Of a stretch of DNA of 18,936 nt, positions 1-8,080 are shown piece by piece. Origin of the DNA: CAYFSS01 sp964345975. Lineage in GTDB: Bacteria; Bacillota; Clostridia; Saccharofermentanales; Fastidiosipilaceae. The stretch covers positions 1 through 18,936 of the forward strand of contig CAYFSS010000028.1 in assembly GCA_964345975.1 (NCBI GenBank). The letters are read 5' to 3'. How positions within the stretch are numbered: position 1 is the stretch's first letter; the number at the start of each line of letters is the position of its first letter. The notes below the pieces were generated by a model. The model saw only the letters and a list, made by a program, of their open reading frames with translations, made no database searches and had not been told where the DNA came from. The translations under genes were made by a program, and so were the position numbers.

Positions 1-106
1 GGCAGTAACCGGCAATGATCCGAGACTTGTTATTGCCGTTCATCTCTTGGACCCAAGCCAAGAGCTCTTGAGGTGGATATCCATATCTGTCAGAGACTGG
101 GTGTTT
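1..106 (-). pseudogene. DUF2075-like fragment, truncated at both ends
   Basis: On the minus strand a frame of 35 codons is open from the stop TAA at 107-109 to the window edge. It contains NGNNKSRIIAGYC, preceded by residues reading PPQELLAWVQEM. This resembles the NNKARLVAGYCW signature that I associate with DUF2075 proteins (P-loop ATPase/helicase-like, COG3410), where it lies well inside a protein of several hundred residues. Here a stop codon lies just upstream and no good start or ribosome binding site is visible, so the piece looks like the 5'-truncated remnant of a gene that continues off the left edge. The antisense plus-strand frame (2-154) is also open but looks like a shadow. The family call is from memory of the motif and is tentative. 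Confidence 0.45.
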
Positions 107-178
107 TTATTGAGCAAATCTCTGGTGTTCTTTTATTTAGACATCAGGCAATAATGCTTAAATATTCTAAACTTAAAA

Positions 179-1186
179 TTAACGAGACTGCTCAACAAAG
201 ATCAGCAACGGAGTCTGCTGTCCTCCCTGTCCCTTCGGATTATCCTTGAACAAGGCTTCATAGGTTTCCGCCGGCAGCGGAGCATCGCTTCCCAGCAAAT
301 TACAACCAAGATCGTTTGCGTCCATCACTAAGAAACCGGTGAAATTTTCCAGCTGCTTCTTCGTGAGCAAGCCACTTTGTCTTACAGCAGCGCTCAATTG
401 GGCTGCAACGCGTGAAGGTTCTTTAGGGGGCAACTTAGCCGATACATTGGAAGGGTATACCGAGTATTCTGTGGGTCCATCGATGGCACGCACATCACCA
501 CCGGCAATATTGTAGAAAACACCCTTCTTCCCCACGATTCTACCAAGAGCTGCTGCTACGGATGCCAGAAGGATGCGCGGCAAGCCAACTTCTTGGATGG
601 CAAGTTCCATCGTATAGGGAGAACCTAAGCCAATGCCTGCCGGAGTCCGGTTGACATATCGGCTCAAGAATTTTGCCCACCAACCGGGGCTCATTTCATA
701 GATGAGATATGAGCGACCTTGACTGATTGCTACAATCTTCTCACTGATCGCTAAGCCCCAAGATTCATGCTCTAGTTTTTGCGAAATTTCAGGGTGCTGA
801 AGATAGGGTGGGAGAAGATCGATAATCATCGTCGCAAGATCCGTGTCTTTGTTGACTTTCTCTGTACGAATCGGATAACGATCCCATGCACTATCTTTTA
901 ATTCGATGGTTAAGTTCTTCTCAGGGTTAACCTGTCCAGGAGACCAGGGCGGGAGGGGCTTTTCAGCCCAAGCATCTTCAACATCGACGAAAGCACGAAG
1001 CCATAGCTCGACATTGAGCATGCGCCAGAAGTCCATGGAATTAAGCTGTCCCTCACCTTCCATGAAATCACGGAATGCCTCGAGGACGTCATGCTGATTG
1101 AAGTACTTACGCTTACCGAAAGACTCGCTCGCAAAGAGCTCGTAGATAGGCCAAGAACCAATCCTGCTCAGGGGTCGTAAAACCAA
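179..1186 (-). CDS. AsnB C-terminal end plus F420-0:glutamate ligase (CofE)-like domain, out of frame with 5' part
   Basis: This is the second half of a frame-disrupted gene. Its first residues in register (from about 1141: ELFASESFGKRKYF, then LNVELWLRAFVD) are the normal C-terminal end of asparagine synthetase B, which the upstream frame lacks. The rest, about 250 residues, is a coenzyme F420-0:L-glutamate ligase (CofE)-like domain. Landmarks in order are PIRTEKVNKDTDL, AISEKIVAISQGR, TPAGIGLGSPYTMELA, GVFYNIAGGDVRAIDGP, FLVMDANDLGCNLLG and DNPKGQGGQQTP. CofE enzymes form amide bonds between glutamate and a carboxylated substrate using GTP; homologues also occur in Bacillota not known to make F420, where their substrate is unclear to me. 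The TTG at 1186 has no convincing ribosome binding site, so independent translation is doubtful. No other F420 gene is visible. The frame stays open for 320 codons beyond the junction, which argues against old decay. Confidence 0.75.
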   Translation of the reverse strand: MVLRPLSRIGSWPIYELFASESFGKRKYFNQHDVLEAFRDFMEGEGQLNSMDFWRMLNVELWLRAFVDVEDAWAEKPLPPWSPGQVNPEKNLTIELKDSAWDRYPIRTEKVNKDTDLATMIIDLLPPYLQHPEISQKLEHESWGLAISEKIVAISQGRSYLIYEMSPGWWAKFLSRYVNRTPAGIGLGSPYTMELAIQEVGLPRILLASVAAALGRIVGKKGVFYNIAGGDVRAIDGPTEYSVYPSNVSAKLPPKEPSRVAAQLSAAVRQSGLLTKKQLENFTGFLVMDANDLGCNLLGSDAPLPAETYEALFKDNPKGQGGQQTPLLIFVEQSR

Positions 1187-2843
1187 TCTTCTTGCGACGC
1201 CGTGAAATCATCTCCGGCAAGATGCCTGACATCGCTTCACGCAGGATACGCTTATTCCAGCCATCCTTGATAATGGCATCATCGCCGATTTTGAAAATGT
1301 GCTCGACGATCTTCATGGTAATAAAAGGAACACGTCCTTCAAGAGAGAAGCGCGAGGTACTGCGATCTTCGTAGCGCAGCAGGGACTGCAAACTATTGGA
1401 GAAGATATCCTCCATCAAGCGAGTCTTGAGGTGATCTTGAGTTGAAACGTATCTCTCAGATGAATACTCACGGACAAAATCAGGATGCAAGAGTTCCTGG
1501 ATACCACGCTTCTTAGCAAAGACGGTGCTTAGTTTATCGCCTAGGAGTTTGAAAAGAATATCCCGACAATACCACGCTTCGCGGAATAAATCGCCCCAAC
1601 GCCCTTCCTTCTTCAATTGACGAAGATAGACAAGGAAGTAGGGATTGTAGCCCGCCATCATTTCATCTGCACCTTGGCCATCGAGCAAGACGGTAACATG
1701 CTTCGAAGCTTCGCGCATAACGACATACTGAGCATAAGGGCCGGTGCTGATGACAGGTTCTGCTTGGGTTTCGACAAAATCTTGGAGATCTTGGAGGAAC
1801 GTATCGGAGCGTGGAATGATCTTCACCGGGTCAATGACATCGCCATGCAGATCCAATACGGCATCGACATAAGGCTCTTCATCGTTGCGTTCATTAGGGA
1901 AAATGGCGGAGAACGTTTTCTGTTTCGTGCCTAATTGCTCCGGCCGCTCTTCCGGTCGAAGTTGTGATAGATGATCCGCAATAACGCCGGCTACAACGGA
2001 TGAATCAAGTCCACCGGATAAACTGGTTCCCACTTTACGGTCGGATTGAAGGCGAAGTTCAATGGATTCTGTAAGGAGATCCCTAAATTCGGCAATGACG
2101 TTGTCCGAATATGCTTTGGGCTGAACAGAATCCCGGGCCAGATCCTTCAATCTTTCATTCAAGGTCGTGTAGCGATAGGGCTCTTTGATCACCGGAGTCT
2201 TCGTATCCTCGGTCCAGCGCAACGTCATCGCATGCCCGGGCTCTAGTCGATAAATTTGATCGAAGAAGGTCTCAGCACCATCGTCATGAATGCGGAAATT
2301 AAGATAGCGGTAGATCACCTTATCATTGGGTTTAACGTGGTGAATCGTTTCCAGGAGAGGGGGTATCTCTGACGCAAAGTAGAAGGTTTGATCAGGATTA
2401 TTCTGTGTGTAATAAAGAGGCTTGATTCCAAACTGGTCGCGAGCTAAATAAAGCTCTTGCTCTTGCTCATCCCAGAGTGCGATAGCAAACATGCCGTCGA
2501 AACGATCCAAAGCTGCTTCTCCCCAGCGAATAAGAGCTTGGAGGACGACTTCTGTATCCGACTCTGTTTGGAAAATAACACGGGTTTCGCGCTCCAGTTC
2601 CTGACGAAGCGCCAGGTAATTGTAGACTTCACCGTTATAGATGAGAGTGTAGCGATCATCATGACTGGACATGGGCTGCTTGCCCTTATCCGCATCGATA
2701 ATCGTCAACCTTAGATGAGCAAGTCCAAGCGCTCCGGAATGGAAGAACGTCTTATCGTCAGGACCACGATTCACCAGTCCTGCAGCCATCTTCTCCAACA
2801 TCTCCGGCTGCGCCTGTCCTAAATATCCAGCAATACCACACAT
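1113..2843 (-). CDS. asnB: Asparagine synthetase, glutamine-hydrolysing (AsnB), frame-disrupted near its C-terminus
   Basis: Class II glutamine amidotransferase plus ATP-pyrophosphatase synthetase. Cys2 follows the initiator Met (MCGIAGYLG), as needed for the N-terminal nucleophile; RGPDD (26-30) and YNGEVYNY (69-76) line the glutaminase site. The PP-loop SGGLDSS is at 276-282 and DGQGADE at 388-394. ATG at 2843 is preceded by AGAGG at 2851-2855. AsnB makes Asn from Asp, Gln and ATP; relatives in glycan clusters (WbtH/WbpS type) amidate uronic acids instead, and the neighbouring glycan genes leave that open. The frame stops at 1113 with 576 codons. Family homology ends about residue 567 (TTPEQDWFLAYL) and continues in the frame of the downstream feature, offset by one base near 1142. 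Read through, the product would be about 887 residues: AsnB to about 625, then a CofE-like domain. Sequencing error, a real mutation or recoding could explain the shift. Confidence 0.88.
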   Translation of the reverse strand: MCGIAGYLGQAQPEMLEKMAAGLVNRGPDDKTFFHSGALGLAHLRLTIIDADKGKQPMSSHDDRYTLIYNGEVYNYLALRQELERETRVIFQTESDTEVVLQALIRWGEAALDRFDGMFAIALWDEQEQELYLARDQFGIKPLYYTQNNPDQTFYFASEIPPLLETIHHVKPNDKVIYRYLNFRIHDDGAETFFDQIYRLEPGHAMTLRWTEDTKTPVIKEPYRYTTLNERLKDLARDSVQPKAYSDNVIAEFRDLLTESIELRLQSDRKVGTSLSGGLDSSVVAGVIADHLSQLRPEERPEQLGTKQKTFSAIFPNERNDEEPYVDAVLDLHGDVIDPVKIIPRSDTFLQDLQDFVETQAEPVISTGPYAQYVVMREASKHVTVLLDGQGADEMMAGYNPYFLVYLRQLKKEGRWGDLFREAWYCRDILFKLLGDKLSTVFAKKRGIQELLHPDFVREYSSERYVSTQDHLKTRLMEDIFSNSLQSLLRYEDRSTSRFSLEGRVPFITMKIVEHIFKIGDDAIIKDGWNKRILREAMSGILPEMISRRRKKIGFTTPEQDWFLAYLRALCERVFR

Positions 2844-3016
2844 AAACGTTCCTCTATCAGATAACCCGAATCTCTAGAGTTGATCTTCTCCCAGTCGACT
2901 CGAGCAGCAAACAAATCATCCACACTTTGAAACTAGTAGCTTACCAAAAAATAGCCCTAAGCGTTATTCCGTCATAAACTCTTATCAATCAAGCAACTCA
3001 TCCAACTCATAAGGTT

Positions 3017-3697
3017 TCACCGTAAGACGGCTATGACGGTTTCCATGAGTATTTTGAGATCCCTCACAAAGGACAACTCACGCAAATAAACATAGTTATA
3101 CATCATCTTCTGTGGCAGAACATCTTCGACATAGGCAAGTTCAGGATCAACTGCGTCAGCCAGGATCTTAGCCTCATCTTTATAGCGGATGCTCGCAGGG
3201 GATGTGACGCCCGGACGAAGCAATAACGTAGCCCACATTTCAGGGGTGTATTTTGCGACGTAGCGAGGAACTTCCGGTCTTACACCCACGAAACTCATAT
3301 CACCCAGCAAGATGTTTAGGAGCTGAGGGAGTTCGTCCAAGCGTGTCTTACGCAAGACATGCCCTACACGGCTTATCCGGGGATCGCGCCCGACACTAAT
3401 TTGCGGACCGAGACTTTCAGCATCTTGTCGCATCGAACGAAACTTAAACATCGTAAAGTCTTCGCCATAACGACCGACCCTCTTTTGGGTGAAAATAACC
3501 GGTCCCCGGGAATCCAATGCAATCAGGATCCCTAGCAGTAATATGACAGGAGCAAGAACCATGATGAGCACGAAAGACATCACGAGATCGAAGATACGTT
3601 TTAGTACGAGAGTGCCTTGACGCTCGCTCAATAGATCGTAATAGGGTCTTGTTTCAGTCGTCCGAAACACTTCCGGTAAATTCTCCCACCGCCGCAT
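3017..3697 (-). CDS. Undecaprenyl-phosphate sugar phosphotransferase (PglC-type)
   Basis: 226-residue bacterial sugar transferase (Pfam PF02397 type). Small monotopic enzymes of this family transfer a sugar-1-phosphate from a UDP-sugar to undecaprenyl phosphate at the inner face of the membrane, the first committed step of glycan assembly. Visible features: KRIFDLVM (33-40) opening a hydrophobic segment to about 61 (the re-entrant membrane helix), GPVIFTQKRVG (65-75), FKFRSMR (84-90), the catalytic Asp-Glu pair at 121-122 within RLDELPQLLN, and SFVGVRPEVPRYV (135-147). The length fits the PglC-like minimal catalytic form, not the large WbaP form. ATG at 3697 lies one base after the aminotransferase stop codon and its GAGGT ribosome binding site lies inside the end of that gene, so the two are translationally coupled. 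The sugar substrate cannot be read from the sequence; a 4-amino-4,6-dideoxy sugar would fit the neighbours. Confidence 0.92.
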   Translation of the reverse strand: MRRWENLPEVFRTTETRPYYDLLSERQGTLVLKRIFDLVMSFVLIMVLAPVILLLGILIALDSRGPVIFTQKRVGRYGEDFTMFKFRSMRQDAESLGPQISVGRDPRISRVGHVLRKTRLDELPQLLNILLGDMSFVGVRPEVPRYVAKYTPEMWATLLLRPGVTSPASIRYKDEAKILADAVDPELAYVEDVLPQKMMYNYVYLRELSFVRDLKILMETVIAVLR

Positions 3698-3698
3698 C

Positions 3699-4910
3699 TT
3701 ATACCTCAGGCACCAAGCGAATCATCGCTTCGATAATCCTCTCGACGTCTTCATCCGTCAGCAGCGTATGCAAGGGCAAGGTGATCACCTTCTCATAGTG
3801 TGCGTAAGCCTTGGGATAATCGGCAATATCAAAGCCCAACTTACGATAAGCGGTCATCATCGGAAGCGGCTTGTAATGGACATTCGTCGCGATTTGCTCC
3901 TCCGCCATCTTCACAATCAATGCATTGCGTTTTGTCTCATTCAATCCGGGGATCTGCAATAAATACAGGTGGCGTGACGAATCTCGTGAGCCCTGCTGAT
4001 GTAATAATGGCTTCCACCCTTGAGCTACAAAAGCCTCATCGTACTTCTTCACGATTTCACGACGACGCTCAAGCAATCCCGGATAACGATCCAATTGGAT
4101 TAGACCCAGCGCAGCCATGATATCCGTCATATTGCACTTGTAGGCAGGTGAGACAATGTCGTATTCCCAGGCTCCAAGCTGCATCTTTGCCAGAGCATCT
4201 TTCGATTGACCATGTAAGCTCAGCAGCTGGAACGCTTGATATAATTCATCGCTATCAAAGCCGAGCGTGCTCGACCAGGTTACGGCGCCACCTTCTGCCG
4301 TCGTCAGATTCTTGACAGCATGGAAAGAGAAGCAGTTGAAATCTGCTAAATTCCCGGACATAACGTCACCATCTCTTGCGCCAAAAGAATGGGCAGCATC
4401 TGCAACGATTGCAATACGACCCAACGTTTTCTGATACTCAGATTCAGGATTGGCCTTAAACACATCCTTCTTTGATTCAATCACTTCATAGATGGATTTG
4501 TAATCACATGTCAGGCCCGCGATATCGACCGGAATGATGGCTTTCGTATTTTTATTGATCGTTTCCGCAAGTTGTTCTAGATTCATCTCAAAATTATCTT
4601 CGTTGGTATCCACCATACGTATGGTAGCGCCAACATGATAGATCACCGAAGCGGAAGCCGTGTATGTGTAAGCCGTCGTAATGACCTCATCACCGGGTCC
4701 TATCCCCAAGACTCTCAAGCACAGTTCCATTGCTGCAGTGGCTGAATTAAGGCAAACCGTTCCTGCTGCTCCCGTTTCCGCCGTAATACGGCGTTCAAAC
4801 TCCTTGGTTCTCGGCCCTGTAGTGATCCAACCGGAGCGGAGGGCCTCGGCAACTTCAGAGATTTCTGCTTCAGTAATATCGGGGGGCGAAAAAGGAATTG
4901 GCTTTGGCAT
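3699..4910 (-). CDS. DegT/DnrJ/EryC1 (PglE-like) PLP-dependent sugar aminotransferase
   Basis: 403-residue fold-type I aminotransferase of nucleotide-sugar biosynthesis. It would transfer an amino group (usually from Glu) to a 4-keto-6-deoxy nucleotide sugar, the product of a dehydratase such as the one encoded at 8680-10617. Visible: the N-terminal SGWITTGP (26-33), NSATAAMEL (55-63) that binds the PLP phosphate, VADAAHSFGA (169-178) with the pyridine-contacting Asp171, and HAVKNLTTAEGGA (197-209) with Lys200 as the Schiff-base lysine. The frame is open 42 codons further upstream, but ATG at 4910 has AGGAGG nine bases before it (4920-4925) and begins MPKPIPFSPP, the expected family start. 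It is coupled to the phosphoglycosyl transferase (one base between them). A promoter candidate lies at 4969-4997. The specific amino sugar is not determinable from the sequence. Confidence 0.93.
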   Translation of the reverse strand: MPKPIPFSPPDITEAEISEVAEALRSGWITTGPRTKEFERRITAETGAAGTVCLNSATAAMELCLRVLGIGPGDEVITTAYTYTASASVIYHVGATIRMVDTNEDNFEMNLEQLAETINKNTKAIIPVDIAGLTCDYKSIYEVIESKKDVFKANPESEYQKTLGRIAIVADAAHSFGARDGDVMSGNLADFNCFSFHAVKNLTTAEGGAVTWSSTLGFDSDELYQAFQLLSLHGQSKDALAKMQLGAWEYDIVSPAYKCNMTDIMAALGLIQLDRYPGLLERRREIVKKYDEAFVAQGWKPLLHQQGSRDSSRHLYLLQIPGLNETKRNALIVKMAEEQIATNVHYKPLPMMTAYRKLGFDIADYPKAYAHYEKVITLPLHTLLTDEDVERIIEAMIRLVPEV

Positions 4911-4968
4911 GGGTATAATCCTCCTAGATCCAAACGCTGGACTATTGCTCAATTCAAACGGCACTTGG

Positions 4969-4997
4969 ATTGTAGTTCCAATGGTCAAGAACCGCAA
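4969..4997 (-). promoter_or_regulatory. Candidate sigma-A promoter for aminotransferase-transferase operon
   Basis: On the minus strand, TTGCGG (4992-4997) and TACAAT (4969-4974) are separated by exactly 17 bases, about 60 bases upstream of the ATG at 4910. The -10 box matches consensus at 5 of 6 positions; the -35 box is weak. It would allow the glycan genes to be expressed apart from the large secreted protein gene upstream. Confidence 0.4.
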
Positions 4998-5050
4998 GAA
5001 TGCACAGTTCTTTGGTTTTTCATTTAAGACAAACAAAGTCTATCGGGCTA

Positions 5051-5075
5051 TAAAGCAGCTCCCCTTGATGCTTTA
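5051..5075. terminator. Small hairpin overlapping the stop codon of the secreted protein gene
   Basis: A perfect 7-base inverted repeat, TAAAGCA (5051-5057) and TGCTTTA (5069-5075), with an 11-base GC-rich loop. It overlaps the TAA stop codon of the gene at 5073-7823. No T-tract follows on the minus strand, so if it ends or attenuates transcription it is not a classical terminator. Confidence 0.3.
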
Positions 5076-7823
5076 TTCTCTCTCCATAGAGCTTACTTCT
5101 ATCGACGCTTCCTCAAGTTCAGTCGTGAGATCGAGATCATCTTCTGATGCGTCGCCCTCCTCCACTTGAGTGTCAACCCGGTCTACTTCCTCAGATTCAA
5201 CCTCATCTTCAGCCGAATCAGAATCCTCCAGGAGCGGTTGATTCAGCCTGATGAATTCTCTCGAATCCAAATCAAACACAAAATACTCGCGCTCAAAGAA
5301 CTTCATCCCTTCATCGTTTTCCTGCGAGGTAAAGAGCACAAATTTCTGGGCACCAAGGGGCGGGAAATCTTCTGATGGATCTTCGATGTCCGAGGCCGCA
5401 GGCAACGTTGTAGGCTCAATTGGATCGAAGAGTTCGAAGAAATCACCATGTGCTGAGGGTATGAAATGATGAACTTCTCCCTCACGAAGACCGATCAATA
5501 ATGCTTGATTTTCTCCTTCAACATCTGAAATCCAATAGATCAAGGTCAAGCCATCCATCTGCAAATGATGATAACGATTTTGCGGATCCAAACCTCTCAT
5601 GAGCTCGCTTCCAGGCACTTGCTGCACGTCTCCTTCATGAGGCACAAAGAAGAGTTGATATTCTTGCTCATTCTTTTCAACCAACACAAAAGCCTCGCTC
5701 AACCCATCCCCATCAAAATCTTGGACATCGACATAGAGGATGCTTCCTTCAACCCATGTGGGAAGCCCTTCAATGATTGTTTGTTGGTCTGCTGATGGGT
5801 TGTCAAAGGCTGAGACCGGTTCAAGGCTTACATTCTCTTCACGGACTAAGTTCATATTTTCAGCCGGTTCTATAGGCTCAGGTAATGGTTCAGGCTCAAA
5901 GGGTGGTCGTTCTTCCGGGATTGGATCGGTTGGAACCGTTGTCTCTTCCGTTGACGGTTCCGTGATTTCATCAGTAACTGTGGGTTCAGTAGAAGGTTCA
6001 GTCGTTACTTCCGTGGTTGGTTCGGGTGTTGTAGTAGGTTCGGGCGTTGTGGTTGGCTCGGGTGTTGTAGGAGGTTCGGGCGTTGTAGGAGGTTCGGGCG
6101 TTGTTGGAGCTAACGTCGTTGGTGCTTCTGTCACCGATGTTTCCGTTAAGGTTGTGGGCGCTAAGGTGGGCGTAGTCTTCGTGGTTTCGTCTGGAACAAA
6201 CGTTGTTGTTGGCTGAGTTTCTGATGTCTCGGTCAACGTTGGCTCTACTAATGTTGTTGCTTCGGGTGTCGTTGTAGGTTCCGGGATCTGAACTTGGATT
6301 GAACCTCTCTGATAAGGTATTTCGCTGAAGATCTCGACACCTTTCAGCAGATTCACAGAGTAAACAATGTAATGGTGGCTACCTGAAGCAGGTTTATCGA
6401 GGCGTATGTTATGGGCGGAAGTGGTCGTGATACGTTGCTCTACCTGATCGATCACTTCATAGATTACGTAGTAGTCAGGAGCTTGAACCTCTTCCGGGAT
6501 ATCCCACTCCAAGTAAAGACCATCGTCTCGTAATTCCGCATGGAAACCGGTTACGGGTAATGGCTTTACTTCCGTATCACGAAATGCCGCTTGCTTTTGT
6601 GTGAGAATATCGTGCTCTGTCACCTGATCCAGACTCGTTCTGACGAACTCATAGGTCTCACCCCAAGTGTTTGAGAGCGCTTCATCTGAGACAGGAGATG
6701 GGGGTTGGCTTTTGGAACTATGTTGTATCCAAGTGCCTAACAAAGTATAGGATTCTAATAGAAGCAAGCCTTTACGAAGATGCGTACTCGTAGCGTTTGG
6801 TTCGGTTTGAGGGGTCCAAGCCGAAAGTTTATCGCGAACAAGGTTAAGGAGCTCATCGTTGATATCGATGTAGCGACTCTCCATAAGAACGCCGTTGTAT
6901 TGACGAGCGGTGAGATTTAGCGGACGTAGGCCGGAGAGTTTCGTTAGGTACTCTTCTACGTCATGAGAGGGACCGGCGTCATGAGAAGACCCGGCGTCAC
7001 TAGGGTCTAAGAAGATCTTTGGTAGGAGAAGCTCTAACAAAGCATCGATGTGGCTTACATTCACGACAATCTCAGGATCCTCACTCATCTGAGTCGCTGC
7101 AAGAGCATCTCTTAGTGTCATCGCTTCACCCTTGAGAACCCTTTGCTCCGCCTCGGGCAATAATTTCTCTATTGCAGGATCCAGCTCGGCAATAGACTTC
7201 TTTCTGGCATCCATTAATTCTACGATTCGTTGATGAACCTCGTTTAAGAATCGTTCCGGATCTTCTTCACCTTCGAAGGCAGAGAGAAAGAGAGCATTAT
7301 CTAGCGTGGAAACCTCAGACCATAACTTGACGGCTTCATAATCGGCCGCAAGCTCATACCGGAAAACCGATTGGGTTTCTGCATCCATTATTGTCGTAAG
7401 TTCTCGTACATGTGGCCCATAACGTTGTTTTTGCTGTTCCGTTTGACGATTCAAGATTCGGATGAGGGCTTCAAGCGAACGAGGATCGATCCTTGGTTCT
7501 TCTTCCGTAGGTGGTTCCGTCGGATCCGTTTCTGCCGATTGCGTGTCCGCCGATTCCGTGTCTGCCGATTCCGTCGAGTCCTGAGCAGCGGCTGTTTCTT
7601 CTACCGATGGAGCTTCTTCTAATATAGGCGGAATGTCATACGTTAGAACCTTTTGGATCTCTTCAACTAAGCGCTTAATCAATTGATTTTGTTCTTCTTT
7701 GATTCGTACGGTCGGCGTCACCCATTCAGCTCTTAGGGTTCCCCCTCCAAAAGCCAACACTATCATCACAACACTTAAGAAGAGCGAAATCGTCTTGTTG
7801 AATGACCTTACTTGCTTCTTCAT
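5073..7823 (-). CDS. Large secreted Thr/Pro/Glu-rich protein with FN3-like and FG-GAP/VCBS-like segments
   Basis: About 916 residues, no family recognised over the full length. ATG at 7823 is chosen because AAGGAG lies six bases upstream; an ATG one codon earlier is possible. A signal peptide is clear: MKKQ, then a hydrophobic core, ending near TLRA (about residue 31). Next is a mostly charged, helix-rich region of about 380 residues with acidic low-complexity patches (ESADTESADTQSAETD). A fibronectin III-like beta segment follows at about 419-509, then a TTPEP-type linker (about 511-644), a segment with DFDGDG (about 701-706) as in FG-GAP/VCBS calcium-binding repeats, and a very acidic C-terminal tail (about 864-913). 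There is no LPXTG motif or C-terminal membrane helix, so it is either released or held on the wall by another route. It lies inside a glycan gene region, and the Thr-rich linker could be glycosylated (inference). Confidence 0.85.
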   Translation of the reverse strand: MKKQVRSFNKTISLFLSVVMIVLAFGGGTLRAEWVTPTVRIKEEQNQLIKRLVEEIQKVLTYDIPPILEEAPSVEETAAAQDSTESADTESADTQSAETDPTEPPTEEEPRIDPRSLEALIRILNRQTEQQKQRYGPHVRELTTIMDAETQSVFRYELAADYEAVKLWSEVSTLDNALFLSAFEGEEDPERFLNEVHQRIVELMDARKKSIAELDPAIEKLLPEAEQRVLKGEAMTLRDALAATQMSEDPEIVVNVSHIDALLELLLPKIFLDPSDAGSSHDAGPSHDVEEYLTKLSGLRPLNLTARQYNGVLMESRYIDINDELLNLVRDKLSAWTPQTEPNATSTHLRKGLLLLESYTLLGTWIQHSSKSQPPSPVSDEALSNTWGETYEFVRTSLDQVTEHDILTQKQAAFRDTEVKPLPVTGFHAELRDDGLYLEWDIPEEVQAPDYYVIYEVIDQVEQRITTTSAHNIRLDKPASGSHHYIVYSVNLLKGVEIFSEIPYQRGSIQVQIPEPTTTPEATTLVEPTLTETSETQPTTTFVPDETTKTTPTLAPTTLTETSVTEAPTTLAPTTPEPPTTPEPPTTPEPTTTPEPTTTPEPTTEVTTEPSTEPTVTDEITEPSTEETTVPTDPIPEERPPFEPEPLPEPIEPAENMNLVREENVSLEPVSAFDNPSADQQTIIEGLPTWVEGSILYVDVQDFDGDGLSEAFVLVEKNEQEYQLFFVPHEGDVQQVPGSELMRGLDPQNRYHHLQMDGLTLIYWISDVEGENQALLIGLREGEVHHFIPSAHGDFFELFDPIEPTTLPAASDIEDPSEDFPPLGAQKFVLFTSQENDEGMKFFEREYFVFDLDSREFIRLNQPLLEDSDSAEDEVESEEVDRVDTQVEEGDASEDDLDLTTELEEASIEVSSMERE
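6019..6108 (-). repeat. Five tandem 18-base units coding for TTPEPx repeats
   Basis: Five consecutive 18-base units (6019-6036, 6037-6054, 6055-6072, 6073-6090, 6091-6108) differ at only a few positions. On the coding (minus) strand each encodes a six-residue repeat of the form TTPEPP or TTPEPT. Imperfect copies continue on both sides. The near identity at DNA level suggests recent expansion by slippage, so the copy number may vary between strains. Confidence 0.9.
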
Positions 7824-8080
7824 CATTTGCTCCTTAATGCTTATATACAAGTTTATTCTCATTGTACTAACTTTCTTAGATCGTTCTTTCAAATTTCGCT
7901 TATATTTTGCAGAGGATGAACAGGGTCTTCCATACACTCCCCACAATTTTATGCTTGAAATGAATGCATGGTCGTATCGTCTCCCTGTTTCAGTTGAGAA
8001 CGAACGCTGCTTGATGATTGTTTACACTGTTAATTGAAAACGTACACGAATCGTCGTAGCACAAGATTCAAGGAGCTTTA

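Noticed and set aside
2..154. Open plus-strand frame from the left edge
   Set aside because: It is the exact antisense of the DUF2075-like minus-strand frame over 2-106 and has no recognisable protein features; treated as a shadow.
179..1186. Independent F420 biosynthesis gene
   Set aside because: The frame begins with AsnB C-terminal sequence, the TTG at 1186 lacks a ribosome binding site, and no other F420 gene is present; read instead as the 3' part of a disrupted fusion gene.
1113..1186. Programmed +1 frameshift like that in prfB
   Set aside because: A CTT-T step is present, but there is no in-frame stop in the A site and no upstream stimulator; kept only as a remote option.
6019..6108. 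Possible CRISPR-like array of 18-base units
   Set aside because: The units are contiguous without spacers and encode an in-frame low-complexity linker; no cas genes nearby.
5740..6216. Plus-strand frame of Gly/Val/Ser repeats opposite the secreted protein
   Set aside because: Antisense reading of the TTPEP repeats; the minus-strand gene has a signal peptide and ribosome binding site and explains the region.
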